Of a stretch of 64,000 bases of DNA, positions 1-11,145 are shown one piece after another. Below the pieces are notes generated by a model. That model was not told the DNA's origin and did no database searches. It saw nothing but the letters and a program-made list of their open reading frames with translations. Made by a program: the position numbers and the translations under genes. Each line of letters opens with the position of its first letter. Within the stretch, counting starts at the first letter, position 1. The DNA comes from Hydrangea macrophylla (Eukaryota; Streptophyta; Magnoliopsida; Cornales; Hydrangeaceae): positions 85,654,588 through 85,718,587 of the forward strand of contig CM066987.1 of the NCBI GenBank assembly GCA_033977485.1. Direction: 5' to 3'.

Positions 1-1660
1 TTTCTAGGCGTAATTTGCACATTTAATTGGTTTGGGTACTTTTTTTTGGTTATTCGTGTGCCGGGTGCCCAGGAGAGGGGCGGGTTTTGAATCTATTTCC
101 TACAATTTTTGCAGTCGTGTCAGGATCTTTGTACGAAAGCCCTAACGTGCAAAAAAGTTTTCCTACAGAATTGCGAGTAATGCATGGAAACCGTATCTAA
201 CTTCTTAATTAGTGATTGTGAGATCGAGTAGGAAAGTACCCTCGTTTTAGGTCCTTAGATAGTATTGAAGCACACAAGTATAGAAGTGATGAAAAACAAT
301 AAGAAAAATTAAATAAAAAGAACTTTGATTTAATTATAGAAAAGGAAATTACCAGAAGTAATGTAAAAAACTAGGAAAGCCTAAGAAAAATAAAAGGATG
401 CTTTTATTTGACTAAAACTAAGAATTTTTGTAGAATGCATTTTTGGAGTTGTGTTTGACACGCAGTGTGATCTTCAATGTTGGCCAGCCTGTCAATTTTT
501 AGCGGCCTAGACTTATAGAGATAAGGCAAGAAAAAGTCTTCAATGATATCTGGTAAAATATACCAGATTTATCTCTCCATATCTGATCTTGAATATGGTC
601 TATATGGTAGATACAAAAATGTCACCCTAATCAACAATGTGATAATATTTATCACATGTATAGAGAGAGATTGTAGGATCGATAACTTCCCTAAGTGGTA
701 AACTTATCAACTTTCCAAAGTTTTTAAGACTGCTAAATTCACCTCAGCCGAATTGATTAGCTTGTCATATCAAGTGTCCAATTGAATGGATGTCAACATT
801 TAAAATTACCAAATGGGTGGCCATCATTAAAGTATAGCCCACTAATTGACCAAGTTTCATGTAAAGCAAAATATTGAATTGATTTTATTCAATGCTTTAG
901 TTGAATATTAACTAGGACCAATCCGAATACTAGTAATGAGTGTGACATGGACAACCCCATTTATTAACGAGTAAATTAGTAATATGTCCAAGTTACTATA
1001 CATTTGTTGTAATAGACCTAGCCCACAAAACGATTTAGTGATAAGTCCACATTTTAATTTATGACCAACCTACCCCTAAAACACTACCACTCTCCTTCAA
1101 ACTTGCTACATGTACACAATGATTTTGGAAATTCCAAAAACCAAGCCTTAGATCTTGCATTCAAACCCAAAACCATCACATTTTCAACATCAGTTCATGA
1201 ATAACTATGGTTTGCCAATCTATTTTAACCAAACAAAGATCTTCACAGTGCGTCCCCGACGGTACAACTCTGATGGTGACGTTTCGACTACAATGCATCC
1301 AAACGATGGCGAGAAATGAGAAAAGGTAAACAATGAGTTTTGATGCATGAAATTCTTCAGGGCATTTGGTTTATTTTAGTTTTGATCATCATTCAGTTGT
1401 GGAATCGAGTTTATGGAAAAATATAGGTTCAAAATATAGGGTTTTTTTGCGTATTAGTTTGTGAAGCGATTGGGTTTTTGATTTCATGTGATTGCCAATC
1501 CTGTATTACATGTTTGAACTACAAACAATTTGAGTTGTTGCATGTGATTTGTTTTCCAACAATTATTGATCGTAGTATCACTTCGAAAGAGAGAGATTGT
1601 TTTTTCTGGAGTTCATTGAAAAATTCAGTAGCCAAGTTAGGGAAAATGTTAAGAAAGTGC
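1..1660. other. Unassigned AT-rich sequence at left edge
   Basis: I see no supported gene here. Bases about 211-300 resemble 63,835-63,925 near the right edge (shared GAGTAGGAAAGTACCCTC and TATTGAAGC-CACAAG), so part of this stretch belongs to a dispersed repeat. The first 130 bases could be a SINE or LTR fragment, but no boundary can be placed. The short ORF at 1478-1696 has no recognisable domain. Confidence 0.4.
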
Positions 1661-2545
1661 AAAATTTCACACTCATTTGTGATTAAGATGATTTGAATTT
1701 TATTTCACACTCATTTTGCAAATGGATAGTAGGCCAGTATGAAATTTCACAGTGACGACTGTGAAATTTCACACTTACATTGGAAAAGAGACACAATTTC
1801 ATCTATCAATTCTATTACACTAAGGAATTTAGCACTCGTATTTGAGTTAGTGCAAAATTTCATCACCATTTAAATTTGGTCATTTGCTAGTGTGAAATTC
1901 AGCACTAGTTTGTGATGAAAATACTTTGAACTGTGTGATGAAACAATTTGACCTAAAAAATGTTTTCAGGGATGAAAAAAATTAGATAAAAAAACTAGGG
2001 GTCGGTGGTGATGACTTAGACGACATCGGGTTCTTTGATCGTCTTTTACTTTGTTGAAACACATCTATCCATTTTTTCCATGTGATTATAAAACCCAAAA
2101 AAATTATTTTCGAAATTTTGTTTACCATGTGTGATTCTTTGAAAAAGATGCAAACCTATGGTTCTCTACCAAACATTCTCGATCACAAGCATGTGGAATT
2201 TCCCACACATGTTATTTTTTCCTTTTATCATGGACAAAATTTCAGTGAGAAATTTAACACTAACAAGTACAAACTTCACATGTGTGTTTAATCTAGGTTT
2301 TTGGTGAATATGCATACATCATATAAGAAAAAACTCTGTAATGTGTGAAATTTCATATTCATATTCATCCCCATTCATAAAAACCATATGTAGCAGTGCG
2401 ATATTAACACCCACAAACTTCACTTTGCACTTGATTGGTAAGACTTATCTAGTGTGTAATTTCACACACATTTTTGAACGGACACAATTCAGTGAGAAAT
2501 TTAACGCTCGCAATATTCACATTGCACATGGGTTCTAATATTTGT
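1655..2545. repeat. Cluster of GTGAAATTTCAC-type palindromes
   Basis: Variants of the palindrome GTGTGAAATTTCACAC recur, with clear copies near 1664, 1744, 1766, 1857 and 1897 and looser copies around 2200-2540. The copies centred at 1744 and 1766 are 22 bp apart, and together they form a larger inverted repeat: TTCACAGT, loop GACG, ACTGTGAA. Sequence between copies is unrelated. The word has an AT core rather than CpG. No coding sequence is supported here. Confidence 0.6.
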
Positions 2546-4742
2546 GAACTTTGTCAATCATTTGTGAAAAATGTGGTATTAGTGTGCAACAACTCTAAAA
2601 TTTCTAAGTGTGTAAATAATTATTTTAATAATTATTTTCAGTTAGCAATATTATATGAGTATGCCTATGTAAGACACGTGTTTAAAAATTTTAACTGTTT
2701 GGAGGACATATAAATTAAATCATTAGTGAGCTCATTTAGTTTGAGTGTTATATTTTATTAATTTATGTTTGTTAAAAAAAAGTGAAGGGTTGATATGTAT
2801 TTTTGTAACAACCTGTATTTTCATTTATTTATTAAATGTAATTTTCATATTGTAAATTTGTATTACTTGTTTGATTTAATAGAAATTCTTCAATTGGGGG
2901 TCAAATGGTAATTTTCATAAATTGAGCAAATACTTGTGATGAATTTCAAATCTGTATTTTCAAAATGGTGAAAATATTTACCTTTGATTCTATAACCGGA
3001 AAATTATTTCCTACAGTAGTATAAATTTTCTGTAGCTTTGTGGTGATCATCGCCCCACGGAAATACCAGTTTATGAATGAAAACTGTCCGCGCCGTGTTT
3101 GGACTCCCACTGATTTGGGAATCCTCGTCAATCAATATTTGACATATCCCTTATAACCATTGAAACCAACCAACCATCTTGGTGTTGAGCTTGTTTGGGA
3201 ATGCTCAATTGGTGAGTACTAATTTTGTGGCCATAAGCTAATTTCCCAACACTACTAATTGACCCCTAAACTAACTTAGTTAACTTCTAAATCAATTCCT
3301 AGCAGATTGTATAAACATATATGTATGTTATGTATATAATGTGTTTAGTAAATTATAGGAATTATAATTTGTTGAGTATAGAATGTTGAACTTGGAGGCC
3401 AAGTTCTTGGTTTTGGTTTTCTATATTTGTATAACCATTACACACACTTTCTACACATTGGTTTTACAAACAAAAAAATTAGAGAGTTTCAGAGAGAGAG
3501 AAGACGATTTTCAAAAGTTAATTTCGAGAGACAAAGAGCTCTCCACTATAGCCAAAAGCTTGACTTGGGTTTGCTTATTGTGTTTTTCTTTCTCAACAAT
3601 TTCTGTAAACCTTCTATCTCAATGAGTATTATTAACTCACTTGCTTGTAATTCATGATTAGATTTCTGTTTATTTTGATAGAATGGTAAATCACCATTGT
3701 TAATTTCTTCAATGAACTCGATGGCTTGAAAATCATAATTTTTCAACCTTAATCAAAATCCTTTTTTAGAGATGATTATGAAAGATTATAGTTCTTAGAA
3801 GCTACGGTTAAAATATTAGAGCCTAATTCATTCATATCGCGACATATATTGAAAATGAAGTTTTGACACCTCTCGGTTTTTCGTAAAATTCAAGAGCTAT
3901 GGATTGATTCGTGTTAAATTGATTATAGATTCGTAATCCTCTTTCTTGAGATTATCCGCATTAGGCACACAAAGTCTACCTTTATATTGTAAGGCTCTAT
4001 CTGTACTGATACTCCATACTTTTGGTTCCAACATTGACATCTTAGTGAACCATGGCTTTAGATCCTCAGTCATCTACTGAGCCTCTATGATACGGCTGAT
4101 CAAGGTTGGCTATACGACAAGGCATCCAAAATGGTGTCCTTATGTTATGAGAATCTCATTGAGCAAACCATCAAACATGTGATGGAAACTCATATGAGAT
4201 ACATAAGATGAGGTTTGAAACTAAAGATTTAACAACTTGTAATCCTTGACATTACAAGCGAAGTCTTTAGAGATCAAACCTTACACATATGAACCCTAGA
4301 AATACTATAAGACATTAAAATCCTACATTAAAGCTCAAGTGGGTCCAATGCTGGGTTTATGATCCCCAACCTACATGATCTAGCTACAAATAACTATGAA
4401 CACATAAACATTAACTAGAGGGAAAGAAGAATCATACCAACCAAGAAAACTCTTCATAAATGCAAGAGAAAATTCCAATCTAATACAAGTAAAGCTTCCA
4501 AATATTCAATATATATTAACAATCTTCTCACTCTCTAACCAAAATGGGAGTTAATGTGGGTAGATGAGGGAGTAAATAGGATGAATATGAGATGATTAGA
4601 GAGAGAGAGAGAGAGTTATAAAACCACTATATCTAAGTAAAATAATGCTAACCCTAAAAAAAACTAATCTCTAACTATTTATACTATATGCATATAATGG
4701 CAATGTTGTAATTCAAAAGAGGGCAAAAACATCAGGAGTCGC
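2546..4742. other. Unassigned AT-rich intergenic sequence
   Basis: No gene is supported. The sequence from about 2806 (TGTAACAACCTGTATTTT) looks like the start of a gypsy-type LTR, but I found no matching end or target duplication. A short GA repeat lies at about 4600-4614. On the minus strand TATAAATA lies at 4683-4676, downstream of the GGATCGATCC cluster, and could be an LTR promoter. Confidence 0.35.
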
Positions 4743-4990
4743 AGATCAATCCCAGGCAAAGGGGCGGATCAATCCGCCTTTCAACTGGGTCTTTGATAAC
4801 CTCTCGACAAGTAGCGGATCGATCCCCTCTTTGGGCCAGATCGATCCATCTCAGAATTCTGGTCACAGAATGTTTCTTCAAAATCGCGGATCGATCCTCT
4901 CAGAAGACCGGATCGATCCGTTTCTGTTGATTCTGGTAGTGCACTTCCTAAACACGCGGATCGATCCGTGTAGCCAGGGTGGATTGATCT
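4743..4990. repeat. Paired GGATCGATCC palindrome array, four pairs
   Basis: Eight copies of GGATCGATCC or one-to-two-base variants start at 4743/4766, 4816/4838, 4888/4910 and 4958/4981. Within pairs the offset is 22-23 bp; pair starts are 73, 72 and 70 bp apart. The 12-13 bp inner spacers and roughly 37-40 bp outer spacers share no sequence, so this is not an ordinary tandem repeat. Read on the minus strand the array precedes a TATAAATA box at 4683-4676 by about 60 bp, as in an LTR U3 region. Several variants differ by CG to CA or TG changes. Confidence 0.85.
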
Positions 4991-5195
4991 GCTACTTCTA
5001 AAGTTCATTCCTTACCCTTTTTATTGTCATGAATATCCAAAAGGTTTGGTTCCACCTCACCTAAGTTCACAAAACCTACAAGAAAGAGATTATTATTACT
5101 AAAAAGAGACTAACAAAGGGGGATACCAAAAGTGCAATTTATCCATTAAAACTCCCGAATTAGGTGCTGATTCGTGTTCAATAAGAATAAAATCA

Positions 5196-5552
5196 TGAAG
5201 ATAAGAATGCAATATTGGACACAAATCAGCCGTGCTTCTCTTGCTCGTTACATTCCAGAGCTTCAAAGATCAACTCCATTTCCTGTATCCATTGTTTTGT
5301 CTTCCATGGCTCTGTCAATTCGTCAAACTTCTCTGGACATAATCTACGAAAATGTTCTAATAGCTTAACCCTGGTTTATCTTGGTAGAGGTGGTCTGACA
5401 GGATGTTGGACAGGTCATTAATGCATAGCATTGTTGTAGGTGTCTCTAACATGCTCCATTCTCAGCATGAATGCTTCAAAAACACCTGATGGATCCATGC
5501 CCTCTAGAATATGGGCTCCTAGTCGTGATGGATTCCTTCTAGCTCCAACCAT
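5196..5552 (-). pseudogene. Ty3/gypsy gag N-terminal fragment
   Basis: Read on the minus strand from an ATG at 5552, the frame shows gypsy gag features: a start like MVGARRNPSRLG, then LLEHFRRLCPEKF and WIQEMELIFEALEC, which match the beginning of the retrotransposon gag domain as found in Tekay/Del-type elements. In-frame stops (two adjacent ones near residue 41, one near residue 60 and one after EKHG) make it a pseudogene, and it runs into unrelated sequence near 5190. The rest of gag and all of pol are missing on this side. The element's 5' leader, acidic ORF and LTR lie beyond the copia insertion, from 14,709 onward on the same strand. The chromovirus lineage assignment is inference. Confidence 0.65.
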
Positions 5553-6910
5553 AGTGGCTAGTGTGATGTGTACCTACAAAAGACCTATCGATTAGTTGGA
5601 ATTCTTCTCGGAGAAATGGAATCAAGATAAGGAGATTAATGAGACAAACTATCAGTTCTAAATCATAAGCATATAACAAAGCTCAAATTCATAGCAACAC
5701 ATCTCTCAAAAGATCATACTCATATATATATATCAAAAGATGTACCGTAGAGTACACACTAGTCAAACTATGTACCACGTGGGACATAGGCTAATACAAA
5801 TACTAGGGTCACCTATTTACAATGCCACTATTGGCGCCTGCTAACTAAACAAAAGAGCTATGGTCAATAGCTATCTCTAAAATCTCAAAAGAGTGGACAA
5901 CTGTAGGGTTTGTGCCATCAACCATTACTTTATGTATAAGACATTGACATTTTAATATATGGATATCAGCTTTACACTTCATTGTATATGTATGTCTTTC
6001 ATGAGATGATTGTTTAATCCTTAAGTATCATAGTAAGTAATTTGTGTGTGTATAAGATACATACAAGTGAGATACGAATTACTATCCTTTGATACTTAGA
6101 ATTTGTCAGAGTAGATGCTAAGACTGGATATCTTATCAGGTTTACACTATAGCATAATTAACTACCATTGGATAGAGTGATGAATCTCAATCACTAGAGT
6201 TTAACTCTTAGTTAATATGCTAGTGCTTATAGTGCATTTACGGACCTGAGCTTTCCTATTAAGGCTTAACGCTGTCAACAGTCGATAAGAACTCATAACT
6301 TATATAAGGTATGTGTTCTCAATCTTGAGACGAGTATGAACACAGATTGTGGATATGGATGCTTTGACTTAACAATCAGTGAAGTCTATAAAAGATCAAC
6401 ACCTGGGTATCTTGGGTATGTCATGTTCATAGGGTTGTGCACATATATTTTCAAGATAAAATCTACACTCTGATAAAGAGTAAGCACTCCCTTGAGAATG
6501 TCACCAAGTTGATTATTGAGAACTGCAGTCTTATTGATAAGTAGTTATCAACATGTTTGGTAATCATGAGTGGTGAATGGGACTCAAGGAATACAAGAAG
6601 TAATCATGATTCAGGTTGACAGTAACCGTTTATCCGATTACCTGAATATGATTACGAGTGCTGAAGGTAGAGGGACATTAGTACACCATACAAGTCCAGT
6701 TATCGCTTCAGAATTATTCTTTTGTATTGGATCAGTTATCATTTTATAGTGGAATAAACATTAACTGACAAGTTGGTTAGTTTGCTGATCAAAGAGTTTG
6801 GTCATGGAAATTAACAACTGGTCTAAGCCAACAGTAAAGAGCCTAGGAGGTCCCACTCTTAGCTTCGCTAGGATGCTTGGAAAGGCACAAGAGATTCTTG
6901 TCAAGGAAGG

Positions 6911-7023
6911 TTTGATCAATCAAAATATTTTTGATCGATTAAAGTCAAGGCAAGTTTGATCGATCGAATGAAGTTCAGTCGATCGAAGGTTTGATAGATC
7001 AAAACCACTTCGATCAGTCGAAG
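6911..7023. repeat. TTCGATCGATCGAA palindrome cluster, 5' LTR U3
   Basis: Six copies have centres near 6917, 6936, 6961, 6980, 6996 and 7015, giving offsets 19, 25, 19, 16 and 19. Most differences from the word in the 3' LTR copy are CG to TG or CA. The cluster ends 30 bp before TATAAATA. Confidence 0.85.
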
Positions 7024-7045
7024 TCTTAAAGTCACTTTGGAAATC

Positions 7046-7053
7046 TATAAATA
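7046..7053 (+). promoter_or_regulatory. TATA box of copia 5' LTR
   Basis: TATAAATA in the context AATCTATAAATAGGG lies just downstream of the palindrome cluster, and the same motif occurs in the 3' LTR at 14354. The position fits the U3/R promoter of an LTR. Confidence 0.75.
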
Positions 7054-7413
7054 GGGTAGCTGCGTACAGAAGTTTTTGATCGTCATTTTTTCTATACAAA
7101 AGCTGTAGAAACCGTTTTAGTTTTTTCTTAGCCTTTTTATCCTCCCCGCTAGAGTTCCCACCAACTCTAGCCTCTCTAGAAGCATCCGCAGGAGTCACAA
7201 GGGTGAAGAGAACCTATTGGAGGCTGCTGTACCATCAAGGAAGAAGAATATCAGAATTGGGTTCAAGACATGAGGTATAAACTCTTCTTCTCCCTCTTAT
7301 GTATACGTATCTATTGAGTTAACGAGAAGTAGATCTGGGCTACCAATAAGTTTTTGTAATTTAATCTTTCCACTGTGCATTTAAAATAATTTTAAACCTA
7401 ATTTTCCTTCAAT

Positions 7414-7425
7414 TGGTATCAGAGC
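7414..7425 (+). other. Primer binding site, initiator Met tRNA type
   Basis: TGGTATCAGAGC begins two bases after the LTR end. It is the classic sequence complementary to the 3' end of plant initiator methionine tRNA used by many copia elements. Confidence 0.9.
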
Positions 7426-9016
7426 CTCACTTGTTTAGATCTATAGATGCGTTTTAGAACACTAGTTTTAGCTTACATGTTGATTTTAGAACTGTTTTTG
7501 AAACTACATCATAACAGATCTGTTTTTGCAGTGTTTTCACAGTAGAATACAAATCTGTGATTGCATTGGATGTATGGCAGTTTCAATCAATCGAAGTGTT
7601 TTTCGATCAATCGAAGCTGTATTCTTATGCGATCGAACGAGCTTCGATCAATCGAGACTATTCTCTGTCCAGGTTTTCAGTTTACATTTTTAAAAATACA
7701 TACTTTAATTTTAAATTATTCTATAAAATTTTTAAATCATCCTATGAAGCTGAAAGTTCAATCGAAGTGTGACAGAGAATTGAGTTGCTATTTTAAGTTT
7801 TAATTCAGTACGTAAAGAGTTTATGTACCGTGTGAATCAATTAGGGGTTTCAATGGATACATAAATTTATCATATATACATGGATGTACGTACGACTAAC
7901 CCTTTTGCAACAAGATTAGTCCACTATCTCCCATGGCACCAAGATCTATTTAAATTTTGTATTTAAACGTTTATGAATGGTGTATGTTGTATTTATTTGG
8001 TTTGGTTTTTTTTTAAGGCATGTGTAAAGGGCGCTGCGACTTCAATCCTACGAAAAGGAAAGTCGCATCGGTTTCCCTAGCCTTTTTAGTCTATCGTTGC
8101 TATTTCTTTTTCTAGAAAAATTGTAAGCTTCGAAAGAAGCATAGGTCGAATGTAATAGATTTAGGAAGCCTATGAAGATGGAGCGAGAAGTCGTTGTCCA
8201 TGAAGATGGAGCTAGAGGCGATCAAACCATGAAGGTGGTTCTATGGAGATAGAGCCATGGGAGATAGAGGGATATGAATGTCTTTATTTTCATTTTAGTT
8301 TTTTGTTTTATGTGCTTGGTTTGTAATTGGAATTTAATTATATGTTACTACTTGCATGCACTTAAAACAAGTTTTCTAAAATAAAATTAAAAAAAAACTA
8401 TTTCAACGCATTAGTAAACATTGGCTGTTTATGTGTAATGTGTAGAAATAATTTTTTCTAGAAAGCAAAATTCTTATTTACTAAATCTAGTGGGAGGGGG
8501 TTTTATTTATAACACCCAAGATCTTCCATTAACGTTTCACTGTAAGATGAGTAATGCATTCTATGTCACCTCGCCAGGGGTGATCATTCTATACGGAGGG
8601 TACACTACTCATTATTTACTAGATGTGAACTTCCTACAGATAGGATCAATCAGACGTGTTAGAGGGTGACCACCACACGGAGGCACTACTTGAGGCGGTT
8701 CTGATTGGATCCTAGTTAATGGTACATACTAGCTAAGCTATGGATAAGGGATCCCATACGGGGCATTATTCAGAAACTTAGAGATCAAATAGGCTCAAGA
8801 GACATAACTTGCTTTGCAAGAGTTGCATAGCGGACAAGTCATGATTAATCAAGAGATTGAGCATTGACCGCCACACGAAAACTTTACTTTCGTCTTGATA
8901 TTCCGGTGACTTTGTTTTTTTTTTTTAAATAAGAGATTTAAGGATTCTTTTATTTCAAACTGTCAAATTCAGATTTCCATATTTATTTTGTCTTTTGATT
9001 TTTTCAATAAATCATA
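7426..9016 (+). other. Long non-coding leader of copia element
   Basis: About 1.6 kb separates the primer site from the gag ATG, long for copia. No ORF with recognisable homology is present. Further variants of the LTR palindrome occur at 7582-7656 (centres near 7588, 7608, 7634 and 7649) and a half word near 7758. A repeated GAAGATGGAG-type run lies at about 8170-8260. Confidence 0.6.
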
Positions 9017-9850
9017 ATGTCTGGATCTGCATTTACTCCACTTGCCACCATACTCACTCAGAACAAGTTAACTGGATATAGCTACACAGAATGGAAGCGA
9101 AACCTTGACATTGTTTTAAGTACGAAGGATCACATATATGTCCTCACCACCCAATGCCCTGAAGAACCTACTGCAAATGCTACAACTACTACTAGACGTT
9201 AGTTCGATATGTGGAAGAAGTCGAATGGGATGGCACATTGTTACATATGGGCTTCAATGGCTAATGTGTTGCAACACCAATACCAGTCAAATGATTCTAC
9301 CAGTGCCATTATCCAATCCCTAAAATAGATGTTTGGGGATCATGGCAGACCTTCTAGACAGGTTTCCATGCAGAAGATAATGAGTGCGAAGATGTCGGAC
9401 AGGACTCTAGTCAAAGAGCATGTTTTTAAAAATGATTAGTTATTTAAACAAACTAGAGACCCTGGGTTCCAACATCGACGCGCAGACCCAAGTTGATATG
9501 ATCCTCAATTCGATGTCACCTTCATTAACTCAATTTAAACTTCATTATAATATGAATCAAATGAATTTCTCAATGACTGAATTAATGAGTTCTTTACTGG
9601 CAGCGGAAGGGGTGATCAAACCTAGGGGAAACGTTCTGAAAATTGAGAAAAGTTCTTCCTCTTCCCGATCTACACCGAAAGGCAAGAAAGGGAAGAAGAA
9701 AGCTGGGACTGGTGGTCCAAGTGTTAGACCGGTCCCTAAGATTGCAAAATCTAAGGGTAAACGGAAGGTGGGTGGCCAAGGCAAAGGAAAGTGTTTCCAA
9801 TGTGGTGAGAAGGGCCACTGGAAAAGGAACTTTCCAGAATTCTTAGCTAC
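9017..9850 (+). pseudogene. Copia gag remnant with defective zinc knuckle
   Basis: The first ATG after the leader opens a frame with the copia gag pattern (LTGYSYTEWKRNLDIVL). It stops at 9200, and the homologous reading resumes through CYIWASMANVLQHQ and, after a one-base frameshift near 9425, through a Lys/Ser-rich basic region to a CCHC knuckle at about 9791-9832. The knuckle reads CFQCGEKGHWKRNF; the family has a fourth cysteine where this copy has Phe, so zinc binding should be lost. Gag forms the virus-like particle and packages RNA. At least two stops and a frameshift make this copy non-functional. Confidence 0.8.
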
Positions 9851-10248
9851 AAGAGTTCAAGGTATGATTAAATCACATGTGATTGAAGTAAGTTTTATTA
9901 TGGATACTTCAAACACTTGGTGCATTGATTCTGGTGCGACAAACCATATCTATAATTCATTGTAGGGGTTTAGATCAACCAGGAGATACAGTGATGGAGA
10001 GATCGTACTTACTCTAGATTCTAGGACAACCATATTTGTGGTTTCTATAGGAGTGGTAGTTTTAGAATTTGAAGGCAATAAGACTTTAGTTTTATCAGAT
10101 GTACTTTACGTCCCTTTGATGAGACATAATTAATTTCTGTTTCAGCTTTATCGAATAAAAATTATTCTTTTCATTTTAGAACAGAAGTTGTCATTAAAAG
10201 AAATATTTTTTTTATATGTTCTGGTGTTAAAACTAATGGCTTGTATGT
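9851..10248 (+). pseudogene. Copia aspartic protease remnant
   Basis: The protease signature WCIDSGATNHI, with its catalytic Asp in the D-S-G-A context, is at about 9919-9951 and in frame with the gag tail. The frame stops at 9963, and homologous sequence (TTIFVVSIG, VLSDVLYVPLMRHN) continues with further stops. In the family this domain cleaves the gag-pol polyprotein. Here it is not translatable as one piece. Confidence 0.7.
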
Positions 10249-11145
10249 GATTACTCCCAATATTTCTAAAGATTCTTGTGTGGAACTTAATAACTCAATG
10301 GTAATTGTACCATCTGAAAGAAAGGAACCTTCCACTAATCCAACAAGGCTCTGGCATATGATGCTTGGGCATATCAATCTGAATAGGATTGACAGACTAG
10401 TCAAAGAAGGGGTCTTAGGCGATTTGGTTCTCGAACCAATGGAAGTCTGCGAGTCTTGTTTAGAGGGTTAGATGACCAAAATTCCCTTTCCTACAAAGGG
10501 CAATAGTACCAATGCATTGTTGCAATTAGTTCATACTGATGTGTGTGGACCCATAAATTTTAGAGTACGTGGTGGTTATGAGTATTTTATAACATTTGCT
10601 GATGACCCTGAGCTTAAATGGTTGTACATTGCATAAACAGAGGAATCTTGAAACTGGCACCAAAAATTGATTAGTAGGGAGAAGACGATTTCTGGAGCCT
10701 AACCCAGAAACCGATTAGTGGGAGTAACCGGTTTCTGGGAACTTTTTTCGAAAAAGTTTCTTAAAGGTATATTCGAGGCCGTGAACTGAATGTTAATGTT
10801 TATTCTGATCTCGTAAGTATATTATGATGTAAAACTACTTAAGGTATGGATATGTGTACCTGATACAGCACAAGTCTGAAGCTTTGAAAAGTTCAAAGAG
10901 TTTAGGGCTGAAGTGGAGAAGCAATTAGGCACACATATCAAGGCAATTTGATCTAATTGAGGTAGTGAGTACCTCTCTAATGAGTTTATTGATACCACAT
11001 ACAGAATGGGATTCTATCACAGTTGACTACACCTAGAACGCCTCAGTAGAATGGTGTAGCAGAGAGAAGGAATCAGACTCTTTTAGACATAACTAGGTCA
11101 ATGATGAGTTATTCTGAGTTGCCATTATTCCTTTAAGGTTATGCT
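10249..11145 (+). pseudogene. Copia integrase remnant, interrupted
   Basis: The zinc-binding N-terminus is visible at 10349-10470 (LWHMMLGHIN ... CESCLEG, the H-H-C-C arrangement). The core then begins (VHTDVCGPINF, YFITFADD) at about 10531-10605. A foreign stretch of about 235 bp follows, and core homology returns near 10837 (YGYVYLIQHKSE) and continues with stops through GSEYLSNEFID and MMSYSELP. Integrase inserts the cDNA copy into host DNA. The insertion and stops make this one dead. Confidence 0.72.
10602..10836. repeat. Foreign 235-bp insertion with palindrome words
   Basis: This segment separates two parts of the copia integrase core that are contiguous in intact relatives. It holds four words related to AACCGGTT (centres near 10668, 10686, 10712 and 10729; offsets 18, 26 and 17) and a perfect palindrome around TTTTTCGAAAAA at 10749. 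The last two words also form an inverted repeat, CCAGAAACCG with CGGTTTCTGG. It may be a fragment of another LTR. No duplication or TIR could be defined, so the boundaries are approximate. Confidence 0.55.

Larger units (their letters stand above)
5902..7411 (+). repeat. 5' LTR of copia element
   Basis: It begins TGTAGGGTTTGTGCC and ends ATTTTCCTTCA, directly before the primer binding site. It aligns end to end with 13212-14703 with several percent divergence. A palindrome cluster lies at about 6911-7023 and TATAAATA at 7046-7053, so transcription probably starts near 7080. Confidence 0.93.

Noticed and set aside
3383..3657. Two overlapping plus-strand ORFs of 76-80 residues
   Set aside because: They overlap in different frames, are Phe/Ser/Leu-rich and show no domain or promoter context.
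2806..4000. Gypsy LTR beginning TGTAACAACC
   Set aside because: Only a start-like motif is seen; no matching end, partner LTR or duplication was found.
7414..7425. tRNA gene
   Set aside because: TGGTATCAGAGC is the LTR primer binding site; no cloverleaf surrounds it.
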